64,000 nucleotides of DNA, from NCBI GenBank assembly GCA_002841625.1, contig PHAG01000009.1:248001-312000 (forward strand), in the 5' to 3' direction. Source of the stretch: Firmicutes bacterium HGW-Firmicutes-1 (GTDB lineage: Bacteria; Bacillota; Clostridia; Lachnospirales; Vallitaleaceae). A model generated the notes under the pieces. That model saw only the letters and a list, made by a program, of their open reading frames with translations, was not told the origin of the DNA and searched no databases. The position numbers were made by a program, and so were the translations under genes. Shown one piece after another: positions 45,662 through 53,833 of this stretch (the stretch's first letter is position 1; each line of letters starts with the position of its first letter).

Positions 45662-46654
45662 GTGAGTAAATTGCAAGAAGTCTTTAATAATCGTGAGATT
45701 GCAGTTGGAATATGGGTTATGTTTGCTGTTGCTATCTCAGTTTTTACAAAACCGGTTCGCCAATTCTTAAAATCAGTATTTCCAATATTATTTTGTCGCA
45801 AATTTGTTGTATTTTATATTGTCTTTTTAAGCTATTTTGGATTAGTGACATACGGGTTATATGCCATAGGTTTTTGGGATACTTCATTACTAAAAGACAC
45901 AATCTTTTGGATCTTGTTTTTAGAGTTACCGTTATTTGTTAAAACAATAGAAAAGGCTAAAGATAACCATTTCTTTGCACAACTAATAAAAGAAAATATA
46001 GCATTAATTGTCATCATCGAGTTTATACTGAACTTCTGGACATTTGGAGTAATCACAGAAATTATTATTGTACCAATTTCTGTACTTATTGGTTTTTTAT
46101 ATGCGATATCAGCGAGAGAAAAAAATTACCAGCAAGTTAAACGTTTCCTCGACTGGCTTTTCGTCATTTTTGGTGTAGTGGTAATCATAAATACTGTTGC
46201 GAATATTATCCAAACACCGAATGAAATTATAAATGTAACTGTATTAAAAGAGTTATTACTCCCTATTCTATTGATTAACCTTAATCTTCCCATCGTATAT
46301 GGATTAGCACTATACAATACATATGAACAAGTCTTTACGCGGGTAAAGGGTAATAAATCACAAAAGCCAAAAATTAAACGAAAGGTATTTCGATTCGCGG
46401 GAGTTTACCTATCCAAAATTACAGCTGTGCGTAATCATTCAGCACAAACCTTAGTGATTAGTTTAACTGAATCAGATATGAACGCCAATCTAGACAAACT
46501 GGAAAAACGGCTATCAATGCAAGTTGGGGAGAATTATATGAAAAGAACACGATTTTATATTATATGGTGCCTAGTCGGTATGCTTGCTTGTATAATCGGT
46601 CTTATACTAAGTAACTCTAATGTACCTTTGAAAGAACTATATTCACCGTATTAA
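45662..46654 (+). CDS. Orphan polytopic membrane protein
   Basis: 330 residues, GTG behind AGGAGGG. About seven hydrophobic segments are clear up to residue 215 (for example IAVGIWVMFAVAISVF, FVVFYIVFLSYFGLVTYGLYAIGF, LPILLINLNLPIVYGLALYN), then a 75-residue soluble stretch, then a final one near the end (YIIWCLVGMLACIIGLIL). The soluble stretch carries RFAGVYLSKITAVRNHS. I do not recognise the family. The stop codon overlaps the frame of the next gene, so the two are coupled. Confidence 0.55.
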   Translation: MSKLQEVFNNREIAVGIWVMFAVAISVFTKPVRQFLKSVFPILFCRKFVVFYIVFLSYFGLVTYGLYAIGFWDTSLLKDTIFWILFLELPLFVKTIEKAKDNHFFAQLIKENIALIVIIEFILNFWTFGVITEIIIVPISVLIGFLYAISAREKNYQQVKRFLDWLFVIFGVVVIINTVANIIQTPNEIINVTVLKELLLPILLINLNLPIVYGLALYNTYEQVFTRVKGNKSQKPKIKRKVFRFAGVYLSKITAVRNHSAQTLVISLTESDMNANLDKLEKRLSMQVGENYMKRTRFYIIWCLVGMLACIIGLILSNSNVPLKELYSPY

Positions 46655-46694
46655 GGAAATCATCACATACATTTGCTCTGACGGAATTATCATT

Positions 46695-47183
46695 TTGTTC
46701 TGTTTCTTTATCTATTCCATCGGATTGCGAAAAAAGAAAAACGAAGAAATATCGCAAGTAAAAAAATATTCTCTGCATAATTTGTTTTACCTAATTAAAA
46801 GGCAATATAATATATTACAGGAATTTCCACCCATTGACGCACCAAAAGAACTTTTTATGCAGTACATAACTACGGCATACGAATTGAAGTCAGAATGTGA
46901 TAAATCTGCTGCAATATTCAAAAATCTATTAACAACATGGGAACTGGATATAATAAATCAGTTACAGCAATATATAGCCACATTGGTTCACAATATCGGA
47001 ATAGACGAAGCTGAAATAAATCAATATACTCCAGATAGCTTCAATTCATATTTTGTGGACAAAAAATTAATGGCACCACAAAATGAAAAAATAAATGTTT
47101 TCACACATGATGTTCAAAATGGGATAGAAAAATACACGGAACAGATAAAATTGTGTTTTGAAGAGTTTAAGTCCTATATGTAA
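46695..47183 (+). CDS. Small membrane-anchored helical partner protein
   Basis: 162 residues from TTG at 46695, but the open frame runs back to 46632 with no ATG or GTG. The bases from 46650 encode an extra 15 residues that extend the transmembrane helix (TYICSDGIIILFCFFIYSIG). An ATT or ATC start before 46695, overlapping the previous gene, is therefore possible. The rest is a basic helix and an amphipathic domain with no known motif. It belongs with the membrane protein upstream as a two-gene cassette. Confidence 0.5.
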   Translation: MFCFFIYSIGLRKKKNEEISQVKKYSLHNLFYLIKRQYNILQEFPPIDAPKELFMQYITTAYELKSECDKSAAIFKNLLTTWELDIINQLQQYIATLVHNIGIDEAEINQYTPDSFNSYFVDKKLMAPQNEKINVFTHDVQNGIEKYTEQIKLCFEEFKSYM

Positions 47184-47188
47184 ATTTA

Positions 47189-47204
47189 ACTTCTCATTAT
47201 GTTC
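47189..47204 (+). repeat. Island junction 5 (AACTTCTCATTATGTT)
   Basis: One left-arm motif shortly after the stop of the previous gene. It lacks a clear right arm. A purine-rich ribosome site for the next gene follows at 47217. Confidence 0.6.
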
Positions 47205-47233
47205 ATTACTTCAGAAAAAAGGAGAGATATATA

Positions 47234-47959
47234 TTGCAAGATAGATATGCAGGTGATGTTGGTGATTTTGGAAAAATTGGCATGTTATGTAAGTTAACTG
47301 ATAGCGGTTTAAGGATTGGTGTAAATCGGTACCTTACATACAAACTAGAAGAGCATATTAATGCAGATGGCAGACATATCGGATATCTAAATAATATTCT
47401 TTTCATATGCTGTGATGATGAACTATTGAAATCTCTTTACGCTATTGCGACTGGGATAAGAGGTGTTGTTCAACTGGAAAATGCAAATCTAATTCCCAAA
47501 GCGATTTATTATAGAGAAATACTAAAACCAGGTAGTGATAGAAATTTTAATAGATCAATCTGGTTTAGGAATTCATTAGAAGCATTATCGGAATGTGATA
47601 TAATATTTTGTGATCCGGATAATGGCTTGATTGTAAAAAGTGTATCACAGAAGTCAAATAAAAGTGATAAGTACATATTACCAGATGAATTGGTTTCTTA
47701 TTATAAGGCTGGAAAGAGCGTGATTTTTTATAATCATCGATATTGAGAACAAGAGCAGGCATACTTGCAACGGTTTCATACGTTAAAGCAGAGGAATGAA
47801 CTTGTGGGAGCAGAATTTAAAGGATTAAAATTTGTTCGAGGAACAATACGTGACTTTATTTTTATCCTTCAAGAACAGCACTTAGATTCGATTCGAATAA
47901 CTATTAAGAATATGATGAAAACAAATTGGCATAAACATTTTTCAGAACTTAATATATAG
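47234..47959 (+). pseudogene. Gene broken by a single in-frame TGA
   Basis: A TTG start behind AAAGGAGAG opens a frame beginning MQDRYAGDVGDFGKIGML, continuing to YNHRY and TGA at 47744-47746. The same frame then runs on, without a start codon nearby, through EQEQAYLQRFHTLKQ to a TAG at 47957-47959. Rejoined, it is about 241 residues. The opening motif resembles a family of small bacterial proteins that start MQDRYAGDIGDFGK. CGA to TGA is the simplest change. I see nothing that supports readthrough or selenocysteine. Confidence 0.72.
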
Positions 47960-48042
47960 AACTAAGCATCCTATAATGTTTATTGATGGCTATTTAAAAA
48001 AATATATAACAGACAAATTTGAATTTGCATGGAGGACTTAGT

Positions 48043-48522
48043 ATGAATAAACAAAGAGATTTGCTTGAAATGAACAAAGAGGAAGTGACAGAATTGATTA
48101 CTATATTGCAGGGCGATGAATCCTTGGACTCAGGACCTTACTACCACGGCACAAAAGCCGACTTGAAAATGGGGGACTTGTTGGAAACCAGCCATAGCTC
48201 TAACTATGGCAAACGAAAGAAGGCCAACTACGTCTATCTGACCGCGACACTAGATGCGGCTATGTGGGGAGCTGAACTTGCGGTAGGCGATGAACCCGGT
48301 CGGATCTATCGTGTGGAACCCACTGGTACCATTGAGGATGACCCCAATTTGACGGATAAAAAGTTTCCAGGGAACCCAACTAGGTCATACCGCACTCGAC
48401 ATCCACTGAGAATAGTGGGTGAAGTCTTGGACTGGGAGGGACACTCCCCAGAGGAGCTCCAGAAAATGCGGAATCACCTTGACGAGCTTAAACGACTCGG
48501 TATCGAGGCAACTAACGACTAA
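48043..48522 (+). CDS. arr: Rifampin ADP-ribosyltransferase (Arr family)
   Basis: 159 residues from ATG 48043 (GGAGGA upstream). GPYYHGTKADLKMGDLLE, NYVYLTATLDAAMWGAELA and GRIYRVEPTG are the Arr signature set. Arr enzymes inactivate rifamycins by ADP-ribosylation with NAD+; some non-resistance homologues exist. The middle of the gene (48130-48520) is visibly GC-richer than its surroundings, with GGACTT, CCGCGACACT and AACCCGGTCGG stretches, which points to transfer. It is a single-gene unit between junctions 5 and 6. Arr genes are common as integron cassettes in other bacteria. Confidence 0.88.
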   Translation: MNKQRDLLEMNKEEVTELITILQGDESLDSGPYYHGTKADLKMGDLLETSHSSNYGKRKKANYVYLTATLDAAMWGAELAVGDEPGRIYRVEPTGTIEDDPNLTDKKFPGNPTRSYRTRHPLRIVGEVLDWEGHSPEELQKMRNHLDELKRLGIEATND

Positions 48523-48575
48523 CTGCGTGTTAGTCGACAAATTCCAATTTGTTTTGCAAATGAACTCACAAGTTG

Positions 48576-48654
48576 AACTTCTCATTATGTTTATAATGAT
48601 TGAGTTTAGTCGATGAAGTTTAGAATATGACAGGATGAACCTTACCATAAGTGA
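48576..48654 (+). repeat. Island junction 6: left arm, hairpin and GATGAAC motif
   Basis: AACTTCTCATTATGTT (48576-48591) can fold against TATAATGATTGAGTT (48592-48606) with small mismatches. GATGAACCTTACCATAAGTG follows at 48634-48653. The segment from the Arr stop to here has no gene. Confidence 0.7.
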
Positions 48655-48818
48655 GTGCTATTTTAGGCGAGAATGCAAAGAATAAACTATTACTAGACAG
48701 GATAAACTATTAATGTTTTGAAAAGGTTACGAAAGATGATGAATTAATATTGAGTGTTACAAGTTTACTTACTAGACAATATATAACTGATAGCAATGTG
48801 CGGAAATGATACAAAACA

Positions 48819-48847
48819 TTGACACAAATGTTTAAATGGTGTAATAT
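48819..48847 (+). promoter_or_regulatory. Promoter of the XRE/ImmA/PIN operon
   Basis: TTGACA (48819-48824), a 17-base spacer and TAATAT (48842-48847), with an overlapping TATAAT three bases further. The spacer and flanks contain an imperfect dyad ACAC...GTGT (48823-48843), a possible operator for the XRE repressor. Confidence 0.7.
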
Positions 48848-48889
48848 AATAGTACAGAGGTTTGATATATTAGAGAAGGAGCGATAGTT

Positions 48890-49285
48890 ATGTTAACGTT
48901 TGAGCAATTAGGTCTTAAATTGAAAGAGCATAGAGAAAGCAAAGATTTAAGCCAAAAAGAGTTAGCATCTTTATTATTAGAAAAAGGAATAAATTTGACT
49001 AGAGAATCTATTAGTAAAATAGAAAGTGGAAAGCGTTTAGTTAATGCAATTGAGTTGAGAGTAATTGCAGAGACTTTGAATACCAATACTGAAACATTAT
49101 TAGGTGAGGAAGAAGAAGAGATTAATTTAGTTGGATTATGTAGACGAAATGGTGATATAGAAGTGACAGAAGAAGTTGAGTGGGCTTTAGATGACTTATG
49201 GTATTTTATGACAACCATTGCTAGACAAAAGAAGCTATATAAAGGCGAAATTAAGATAGAAAAAAATGAACCGAGTTGGGTGTAA
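48890..49285 (+). CDS. XRE-family helix-turn-helix regulator
   Basis: 131 residues, ATG after AAGGAGCGA. HTH of the Cro/C1 type at about 8-65 (LGLKLKEHRESKDLSQKELASLL, RESISKIESGKRL, LRVIAETLNTNTETLLG), with a long C-terminal helical tail. It heads a three-gene operon with a metallopeptidase and a PIN-like protein. Such regulators usually repress their own operon, and the ImmA/IrrE peptidase next door is the standard device for cleaving an XRE repressor. Self-regulation is inference from arrangement. Confidence 0.82.
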   Translation: MLTFEQLGLKLKEHRESKDLSQKELASLLLEKGINLTRESISKIESGKRLVNAIELRVIAETLNTNTETLLGEEEEEINLVGLCRRNGDIEVTEEVEWALDDLWYFMTTIARQKKLYKGEIKIEKNEPSWV

Positions 49286-49287
49286 TT

Positions 49288-50076
49288 ATGGCTAAAGGAT
49301 ATAGTTTTATTGATTATACTAAAGAAGATAAATTATTAAGGTTGGCAATAAGAGAAAAGGCAGAAGAAACATTAATTAGATATGCAAAGAAAGGCATATC
49401 TGATATTTTTGATATTGTAGAAAATGAAGCTGTTCTTTTTGTTAGACCAGAAGAAATTGTTAAGATGTCAGGAGCTACGTTATTTAATGACGGTATGCTT
49501 TTGATGTTTATTAATTCTGCTTATACTTTGGGGCATCAAAGGTTTACAGCGGCGCATGAGTTAGGTCATATTGTGTTGCACTTGGAAAAAATTAAAGAAG
49601 TACATCTATTAAAAAAAGATGAAACTCTAGAGAGAGAAGCAGATTTATTTGCAACAGAGTTCTTAATGCCCGTTAATGGGGTAACAGAAATGTTCTACAA
49701 ACTAGTTGATGTAGAGCCATTAGATGTAACTTTAGATGATATCATTATTATGCATAATTACTTTAAAGTCAGCTTTAAAGCAATGTTAAAAAGACTTGTC
49801 TATTTAGGCTTATGTGCTGTTGAAAATTATGGAGAGTTAGAAGAATGGTGTAGCTTGGATAAGGCTGAAAGTTTGAGGAAAAAAACAGAACAATTGGGTT
49901 ATAGTTGTGATTTGATAAGTAAGAATAAAAGGTACTATATTAATAAAGAGTACGAATTTATTTTGATGAAAAATTACAAAAAAGGGGTTATTTCTTTTGC
50001 GAAGTATGCAGAGACATTAGATTATATGGGTAAAAGTCCCTTGAAAAAGGGGGATTGGGATGCGAGTAACAACTAA
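49288..50076 (+). CDS. ImmA/IrrE-family metallopeptidase
   Basis: 262 residues from the ATG two bases after the XRE stop. The HELGH zinc motif (AAHELGHIVLH) and downstream glutamate (EREADLFATEFLMP) are the ImmA/IrrE signature. The enzyme usually cleaves a cognate XRE repressor, which here is the gene upstream. The last ~80 residues are a distinct tail (SCDLISKNKRYYINKEYEF). It overlaps the following PIN-like gene by 17 bases, so the three products are made together. Related triads work as toxin-antitoxin or stress switches; the exact role here is unknown. Confidence 0.85.
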   Translation: MAKGYSFIDYTKEDKLLRLAIREKAEETLIRYAKKGISDIFDIVENEAVLFVRPEEIVKMSGATLFNDGMLLMFINSAYTLGHQRFTAAHELGHIVLHLEKIKEVHLLKKDETLEREADLFATEFLMPVNGVTEMFYKLVDVEPLDVTLDDIIIMHNYFKVSFKAMLKRLVYLGLCAVENYGELEEWCSLDKAESLRKKTEQLGYSCDLISKNKRYYINKEYEFILMKNYKKGVISFAKYAETLDYMGKSPLKKGDWDASNN

Positions 50077-50689
50077 GTTTGAAGCAGCAGTTTCAGATAC
50101 AGACATACTCATAGATTTATACAGAACGGATACACTAGAGTTATTTAGGTTTCTATTTAGTAAGATTGTAATCCCTAACTACATATACACTAGGGAAATA
50201 CCGAAATCAGCATCAAAGTTTAAAGATGGTACTTTGTTTGGGCTTAAGAAATACATAGAAGAAAGTAAAGGGTACATTGAAATTGTGAAAGATGATGATA
50301 TGGCAAAAGAAGAGAGGATATTAAAAAAAGCATTAGTAAATGAAATAAAAGATATTGCAGGTAGGGGAGAAGTGGATTGTGTAAGCCACGCTCATGCAAC
50401 AGGTATAAAAATTGTTATATCAAATAATCATAGGGAATTTGAATATCTTAATAAACCAATACCACCATTAATTAATACATATGCCATTATGGTGAATTAC
50501 TATCACATATTAACAATCGCTTATATGCATGAGAAAATTGACAAAGCATTGGCTACAGAATATTATAACAAAATTAATGCTGTAAAAGGTTCTTCACACA
50601 GCTTTGGACAAAAGATTGACGAATCCATAGAGTATTTTAGAGTGAACAATTATGCAAAAGTTTTGGAGCTGGAAGATGCTATTGATTAG
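50060..50689 (+). CDS. PIN-like nuclease domain protein
   Basis: 209 residues, ATG behind AAGGGGGATTGGG inside the peptidase gene. The acidic PIN-type pattern is visible: VSDTDILIDL, RGEVDCVSHAHATG, VISNNHREF, and a hydrophobic IVIPNYIYTREIP strand. It is longer than toxin VapC (about 130) and has a helical tail, resembling the DUF3368/PIN_3 group. I infer a ribonuclease effector that is held in check by the XRE and peptidase partners. The assignment is from motif spacing, not a close homologue. Confidence 0.6.
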   Translation: MRVTTKFEAAVSDTDILIDLYRTDTLELFRFLFSKIVIPNYIYTREIPKSASKFKDGTLFGLKKYIEESKGYIEIVKDDDMAKEERILKKALVNEIKDIAGRGEVDCVSHAHATGIKIVISNNHREFEYLNKPIPPLINTYAIMVNYYHILTIAYMHEKIDKALATEYYNKINAVKGSSHSFGQKIDESIEYFRVNNYAKVLELEDAID

Positions 50690-50735
50690 ATAATTAAGAT
50701 TGCTGAGTTGATAAAAACTGCCGTAAATGAAGTCC

Positions 50736-50756
50736 GGTGAACCTTACCATAATTAG
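50736..50756 (+). repeat. Island junction 7 (GGTGAACCTTACCATAATTAG)
   Basis: The last clear motif, about 47 bases after the PIN-like stop. It is followed by TGGGCTTTTTTC, again terminator-like. No left arm is seen. The gap up to 51113 contains only this, a terminator at 51022 and a degenerate copy near 51071. Confidence 0.65.
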
Positions 50757-51021
50757 TGGGCTTTTTTCTGAAGTGGTGATCAGTTGGTCTCTTCAAAAGG
50801 GACAAGTTGAATAGGAGCTAGGTTACACAAAGTTAAATAAGCTAAAAACTTGCTGTTTTTATCTAGCAATATATATTACTACTGTTAGTGAAAGTCAAAG
50901 ACACTTGGGAATAATAAATTTTTATGGATAAGAAATTAGCACCATACAAAGAAAAGGTATAATTATTAAAATTGGAAGCGGCAAAAACACCGTATATATA
51001 TTGCATTTCCTATAAGTAAAC

Positions 51022-51057
51022 AAAATACCTCCTAGTTTTTATACTAGGAGGTATTTT
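51022..51057. terminator. Intrinsic terminator between the PIN-like and wrbA units
   Basis: AAAATACCTCCTAGT and ACTAGGAGGTATTTT form a perfect 15-bp stem with a 6-base loop. The flanking T-run is short on either side, so direction is uncertain. Confidence 0.8.
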
Positions 51058-51113
51058 AGCGGATACCACAGTTGAACCTATGACACCCATATATATTAGG
51101 GGAGGGGGGGAGA

Positions 51114-51725
51114 TTAGCTAAATAATTTTTTGGCGATTTCAGCTACATGCTTTCCTTGGAATCTTGCACCGTTGAGTTCAAGTTCACTCGGGAATCTTTC
51201 GCCACTTCCACCAGTAACCGTTGAAGCTCCATATGGACTACAGCCATTGATTTCGGTTAAGGTCATTTGCTCTTGAAAAGAGTAAGGTAATCCGACAATT
51301 ACAAATCCATGATGAAGTAAAGTGGTATGGAAGTTCAAAATAGTTGATTCTTGACCTCCATGTTGGGTTGCAGAAGAAGTAAATACGCTTCCAACCTTAC
51401 CAATTAATTGTCCTTTAGCCCATAAGCCACCTGTGGAATCTAAAAATGATTTCATTTGAGCAGCCATATTACCGAAGCGAGTTGGTGTACCGAAAATGAC
51501 TGCATCAGCATTTGCCAAATCATCTAGGGTTACAATAGGAACGTCTTCGAAGGCTTTTTGAGCTTCTAATGCTCCTATTGATTCAAGTATTTCTGTAGTC
51601 AAAGTTTCAGGTACTCTACGAAGAATTACCTCAGCGCCTTCAACGCTTGAAGCACCTTCGCTAACTGCTGTTGCCATTTTAAATATATGTCCATAGGTTG
51701 AATAAAACAATATTAATACTTTCAT
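51114..51725 (-). CDS. wrbA: NAD(P)H:quinone oxidoreductase, WrbA type
   Basis: 203 residues, ATG behind [26 protein letters not shown] is the FMN-binding loop; [20 protein letters not shown] and [26 protein letters not shown] are WrbA family marks. It reduces quinones by two electrons, protecting from redox stress. It lies 60 bases downstream of a MarR regulator and is presumably controlled by the same promoter, which would match quinone sensing by MarR. Confidence 0.93.
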   Translation of the reverse strand: MKVLILFYSTYGHIFKMATAVSEGASSVEGAEVILRRVPETLTTEILESIGALEAQKAFEDVPIVTLDDLANADAVIFGTPTRFGNMAAQMKSFLDSTGGLWAKGQLIGKVGSVFTSSATQHGGQESTILNFHTTLLHHGFVIVGLPYSFQEQMTLTEINGCSPYGASTVTGGSGERFPSELELNGARFQGKHVAEIAKKLFS

Positions 51726-51785
51726 AGTAAATCCTCCTTGAAAATGTTGAATAAATTGTATTGTTTCAAAAATTCGATCATTTTA

Positions 51786-52232
51786 TTATGAAACTCCACC
51801 TAATTTTTTCATGATATTGATGAGTGACTGTTTTTCTTCTGTAGTGAGAACATTAAATATTTTATTGATATTCTCTATATGGTCCGGAAAAACGGTTTCA
51901 AATAGAGTCGTTCCTTTGTTAGTTATGGATACGATAGTGCTTCGACGATCATCTGGGGCAGGATATCTAGAAATGAAGCCGTCTTTTTCTAGATTATCGA
52001 TAACAACTGTCATGTTGCCACCGGTTGATAGCATCTTTTCTATGATTTCATTTATTCTTAAATCGCCCTTATGATATAAAACTTCTAATACACCAAACTG
52101 AGATGCTGTTAAGCCTCCTGCCTTTACTGTGTGCATTTCTTTTCTTCTGACAGTTTGAGTACCACGTGTTAGGGTTACAAGAGCTTTTAGATTTATGTCT
52201 GTGGATTCGCCGTAACTCAATTTGTTTTTCAT
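51786..52232 (-). CDS. MarR-family transcription regulator
   Basis: 148 residues. A winged helix of the MarR type (GGLTASQFGVLEVLYHKGDLRINEIIEKML, TGGNMTVVIDNLEKDGFISRYPAPDDRR) with the usual dimerisation helices. It precedes wrbA in one operon. No Shine-Dalgarno sequence stands in front of the ATG; the -10 box ends six bases upstream, so the mRNA may begin at the start codon. A palindromic operator lies within the promoter, which suggests that it represses its own operon and responds to redox-active or phenolic ligands, as in related MarR proteins. Confidence 0.9.
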   Translation of the reverse strand: MKNKLSYGESTDINLKALVTLTRGTQTVRRKEMHTVKAGGLTASQFGVLEVLYHKGDLRINEIIEKMLSTGGNMTVVIDNLEKDGFISRYPAPDDRRSTIVSITNKGTTLFETVFPDHIENINKIFNVLTTEEKQSLINIMKKLGGVS

Positions 52233-52238
52233 AAAATA

Positions 52239-52267
52239 AGTATAGTACTAATTAGTAGTAATGTCAA
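52239..52267 (-). promoter_or_regulatory. marR-wrbA promoter
   Basis: TTGACA (52262-52267), a 17-base spacer and TATACT (52239-52244) on the minus strand. The expected start of transcription is at about 52232, the A of the ATG. Confidence 0.8.
52246..52257. promoter_or_regulatory. Candidate MarR operator
   Basis: TACTAATTAGTA is a perfect 12-base palindrome in the spacer between -35 and -10, ideal for repression by a dimer. Confidence 0.6.
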
Positions 52268-52496
52268 TAGTAATTATTATTAAATGATAATAATTATCAA
52301 ACGCATAGTATAACCTCTTTGTCTCTAGGGGATAGGTTGAAAACTATAATAGGTGATGTGAATGGTCATTTTAGATAAACCGTTTGCGTATAATAGGGAA
52401 GAGCTATTATATTTATGAAAGATTTTTTTCTTTATTAATAGGGGGATTTATACTATAATTAAGTAGTAACATTAAATATTTGTAAATGAGGTGCTT

Positions 52497-53759
52497 ATGA
52501 AGAAGATATGTTTGTTGATGATGATTGCGCTGATTTTCGCAGGATGTGTGAATAGAAATGTACCTTCAAAAGAAGTTTTATCAGAGGTTAAGGATTCGAT
52601 AAGGGATGTAGAGCCTAAAGAGATTGTTGTTGGTGTAGATGAGAGGGTTGATGTGATTGTTGATTCGATGAGCTTGGAAGAGAAGGTGGGTCAATTATTT
52701 GTTGTTGATTTATTTTCGTATAACAATGATCAGGAAGTTGTTGAGATTTCGGAAGAGTTGGAGAGGAAGTTGCTTGATTTTCCAGTTGGAGGTGTGATCT
52801 TTTTTTCTGATAATATTGTGAATAGAGAGCAAGTAATTGGTCTTATAGATAAATTGCAAGAGACAAGTGAAGTTCCGTTGTTTATTTCTATAGATGAGGA
52901 AGGTGGTAATGTAAGAAGGCTTGGTAAAAATAGTGAAATGGGGATGACGCCGATTCCCGTGGCTTCAATAATTGGAAATACATTAGATATACATAATGCT
53001 TATCAAGTAGGGAAAATATTAGGGAAAGAGCTTAATGCATTGGGGTTTAATATGGATTTTGCACCAGTGGCAGATGTGAATACAAATGAGAGTAATCCAG
53101 TGATTGGGGTCAGAGCTTTTTCTAGTGATCCTAGTGCAGTTGGTGATATGGTTTCGGAAGAAATAAAGGGCTTGCAGGAACAAGGAGTAGCAGCAGTTGC
53201 AAAACATTTTCCAGGGCATGGGGATACCTCCTCAGATACCCATACGGGGGCAGTATTTGTTAATCATGATAAAAAGAGATTGGATGAAGTCGAACTGATT
53301 CCTTTTTCTAAGGCTATCAATGTAGGGGTTAAAGGTATTATGGTGGCGCATATTGCGTTACCTAATATAACGAACAATGATGTTCCAGCTTCGTTATCAC
53401 AACCTATTATTACCGACATTCTAAGAGAAGAAATGAATTATAATGGGTTGGTTATTACAGATGCATTGAATATGGGTGCAATAACTGATTTGTATGAAGC
53501 TGATAAGGCGTGTATTCAAGCACTCGAAGCTGGTGTTGATATATTGTTAATGCCAGAGGATTTTGATTTGGCATATGAAGGAATGATCAAGGCGGTAAAA
53601 AGTGGTGAGTTAGCAGAAGAAAGAATTGATATTTCAGTAAAAAGAATAATCAAACTGAAGAGTGAGATTGGTTTATTTGAAAAGAATAGGATCAGACAAC
53701 CGTTAAGCGTTATTGGCTCGAAAGAGCATTTGGATATTATAAATGAAATCATAAAGTGA
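52497..53759 (+). CDS. Beta-N-acetylhexosaminidase lipoprotein, NagZ-like (GH3)
   Basis: 420 residues from ATG 52497 (GAGGTG upstream). Signal sequence with lipobox ending FAGC at Cys17. Glycoside hydrolase family 3 catalytic motif: KVGQLFVVDLFSYN, SIDEEGGNVRRL, GFNMDFAPVADVN, KHFPGHGDTSSDTH, LVITDALNMGAI with the nucleophile-type aspartate in DAL. It should remove GlcNAc from peptidoglycan fragments at the outer membrane face. Gram-positive homologues also have the N-terminal anchor. Single-gene unit with a short promoter region upstream. Confidence 0.92.
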   Translation: MKKICLLMMIALIFAGCVNRNVPSKEVLSEVKDSIRDVEPKEIVVGVDERVDVIVDSMSLEEKVGQLFVVDLFSYNNDQEVVEISEELERKLLDFPVGGVIFFSDNIVNREQVIGLIDKLQETSEVPLFISIDEEGGNVRRLGKNSEMGMTPIPVASIIGNTLDIHNAYQVGKILGKELNALGFNMDFAPVADVNTNESNPVIGVRAFSSDPSAVGDMVSEEIKGLQEQGVAAVAKHFPGHGDTSSDTHTGAVFVNHDKKRLDEVELIPFSKAINVGVKGIMVAHIALPNITNNDVPASLSQPIITDILREEMNYNGLVITDALNMGAITDLYEADKACIQALEAGVDILLMPEDFDLAYEGMIKAVKSGELAEERIDISVKRIIKLKSEIGLFEKNRIRQPLSVIGSKEHLDIINEIIK

Positions 53760-53833
53760 GGTGGGCAAGTGTTTGAATATTACCCCCATCTTTGGAAACC
53801 ATAATTAGACAATGTCTAATTAGGAGGTTTGCA

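Noticed and set aside
47744-47746. Selenocysteine or TGA reassignment at the broken gene
   Set aside because: Many genes here end naturally in TGA, no active-site context calls for selenocysteine, and no SECIS-like structure was evident.
35596-50756. A classical integron with integrase and attI
   Set aside because: No tyrosine recombinase is encoded in the window and only some junctions match GTTRRRY; I therefore report an attC-like array only as a hypothesis.
51065-51095. An eighth junction motif near 51071 (GTTGAACCTATGACACCC)
   Set aside because: Only the first eight bases match; the conserved CATAA part is absent, so chance is likely.
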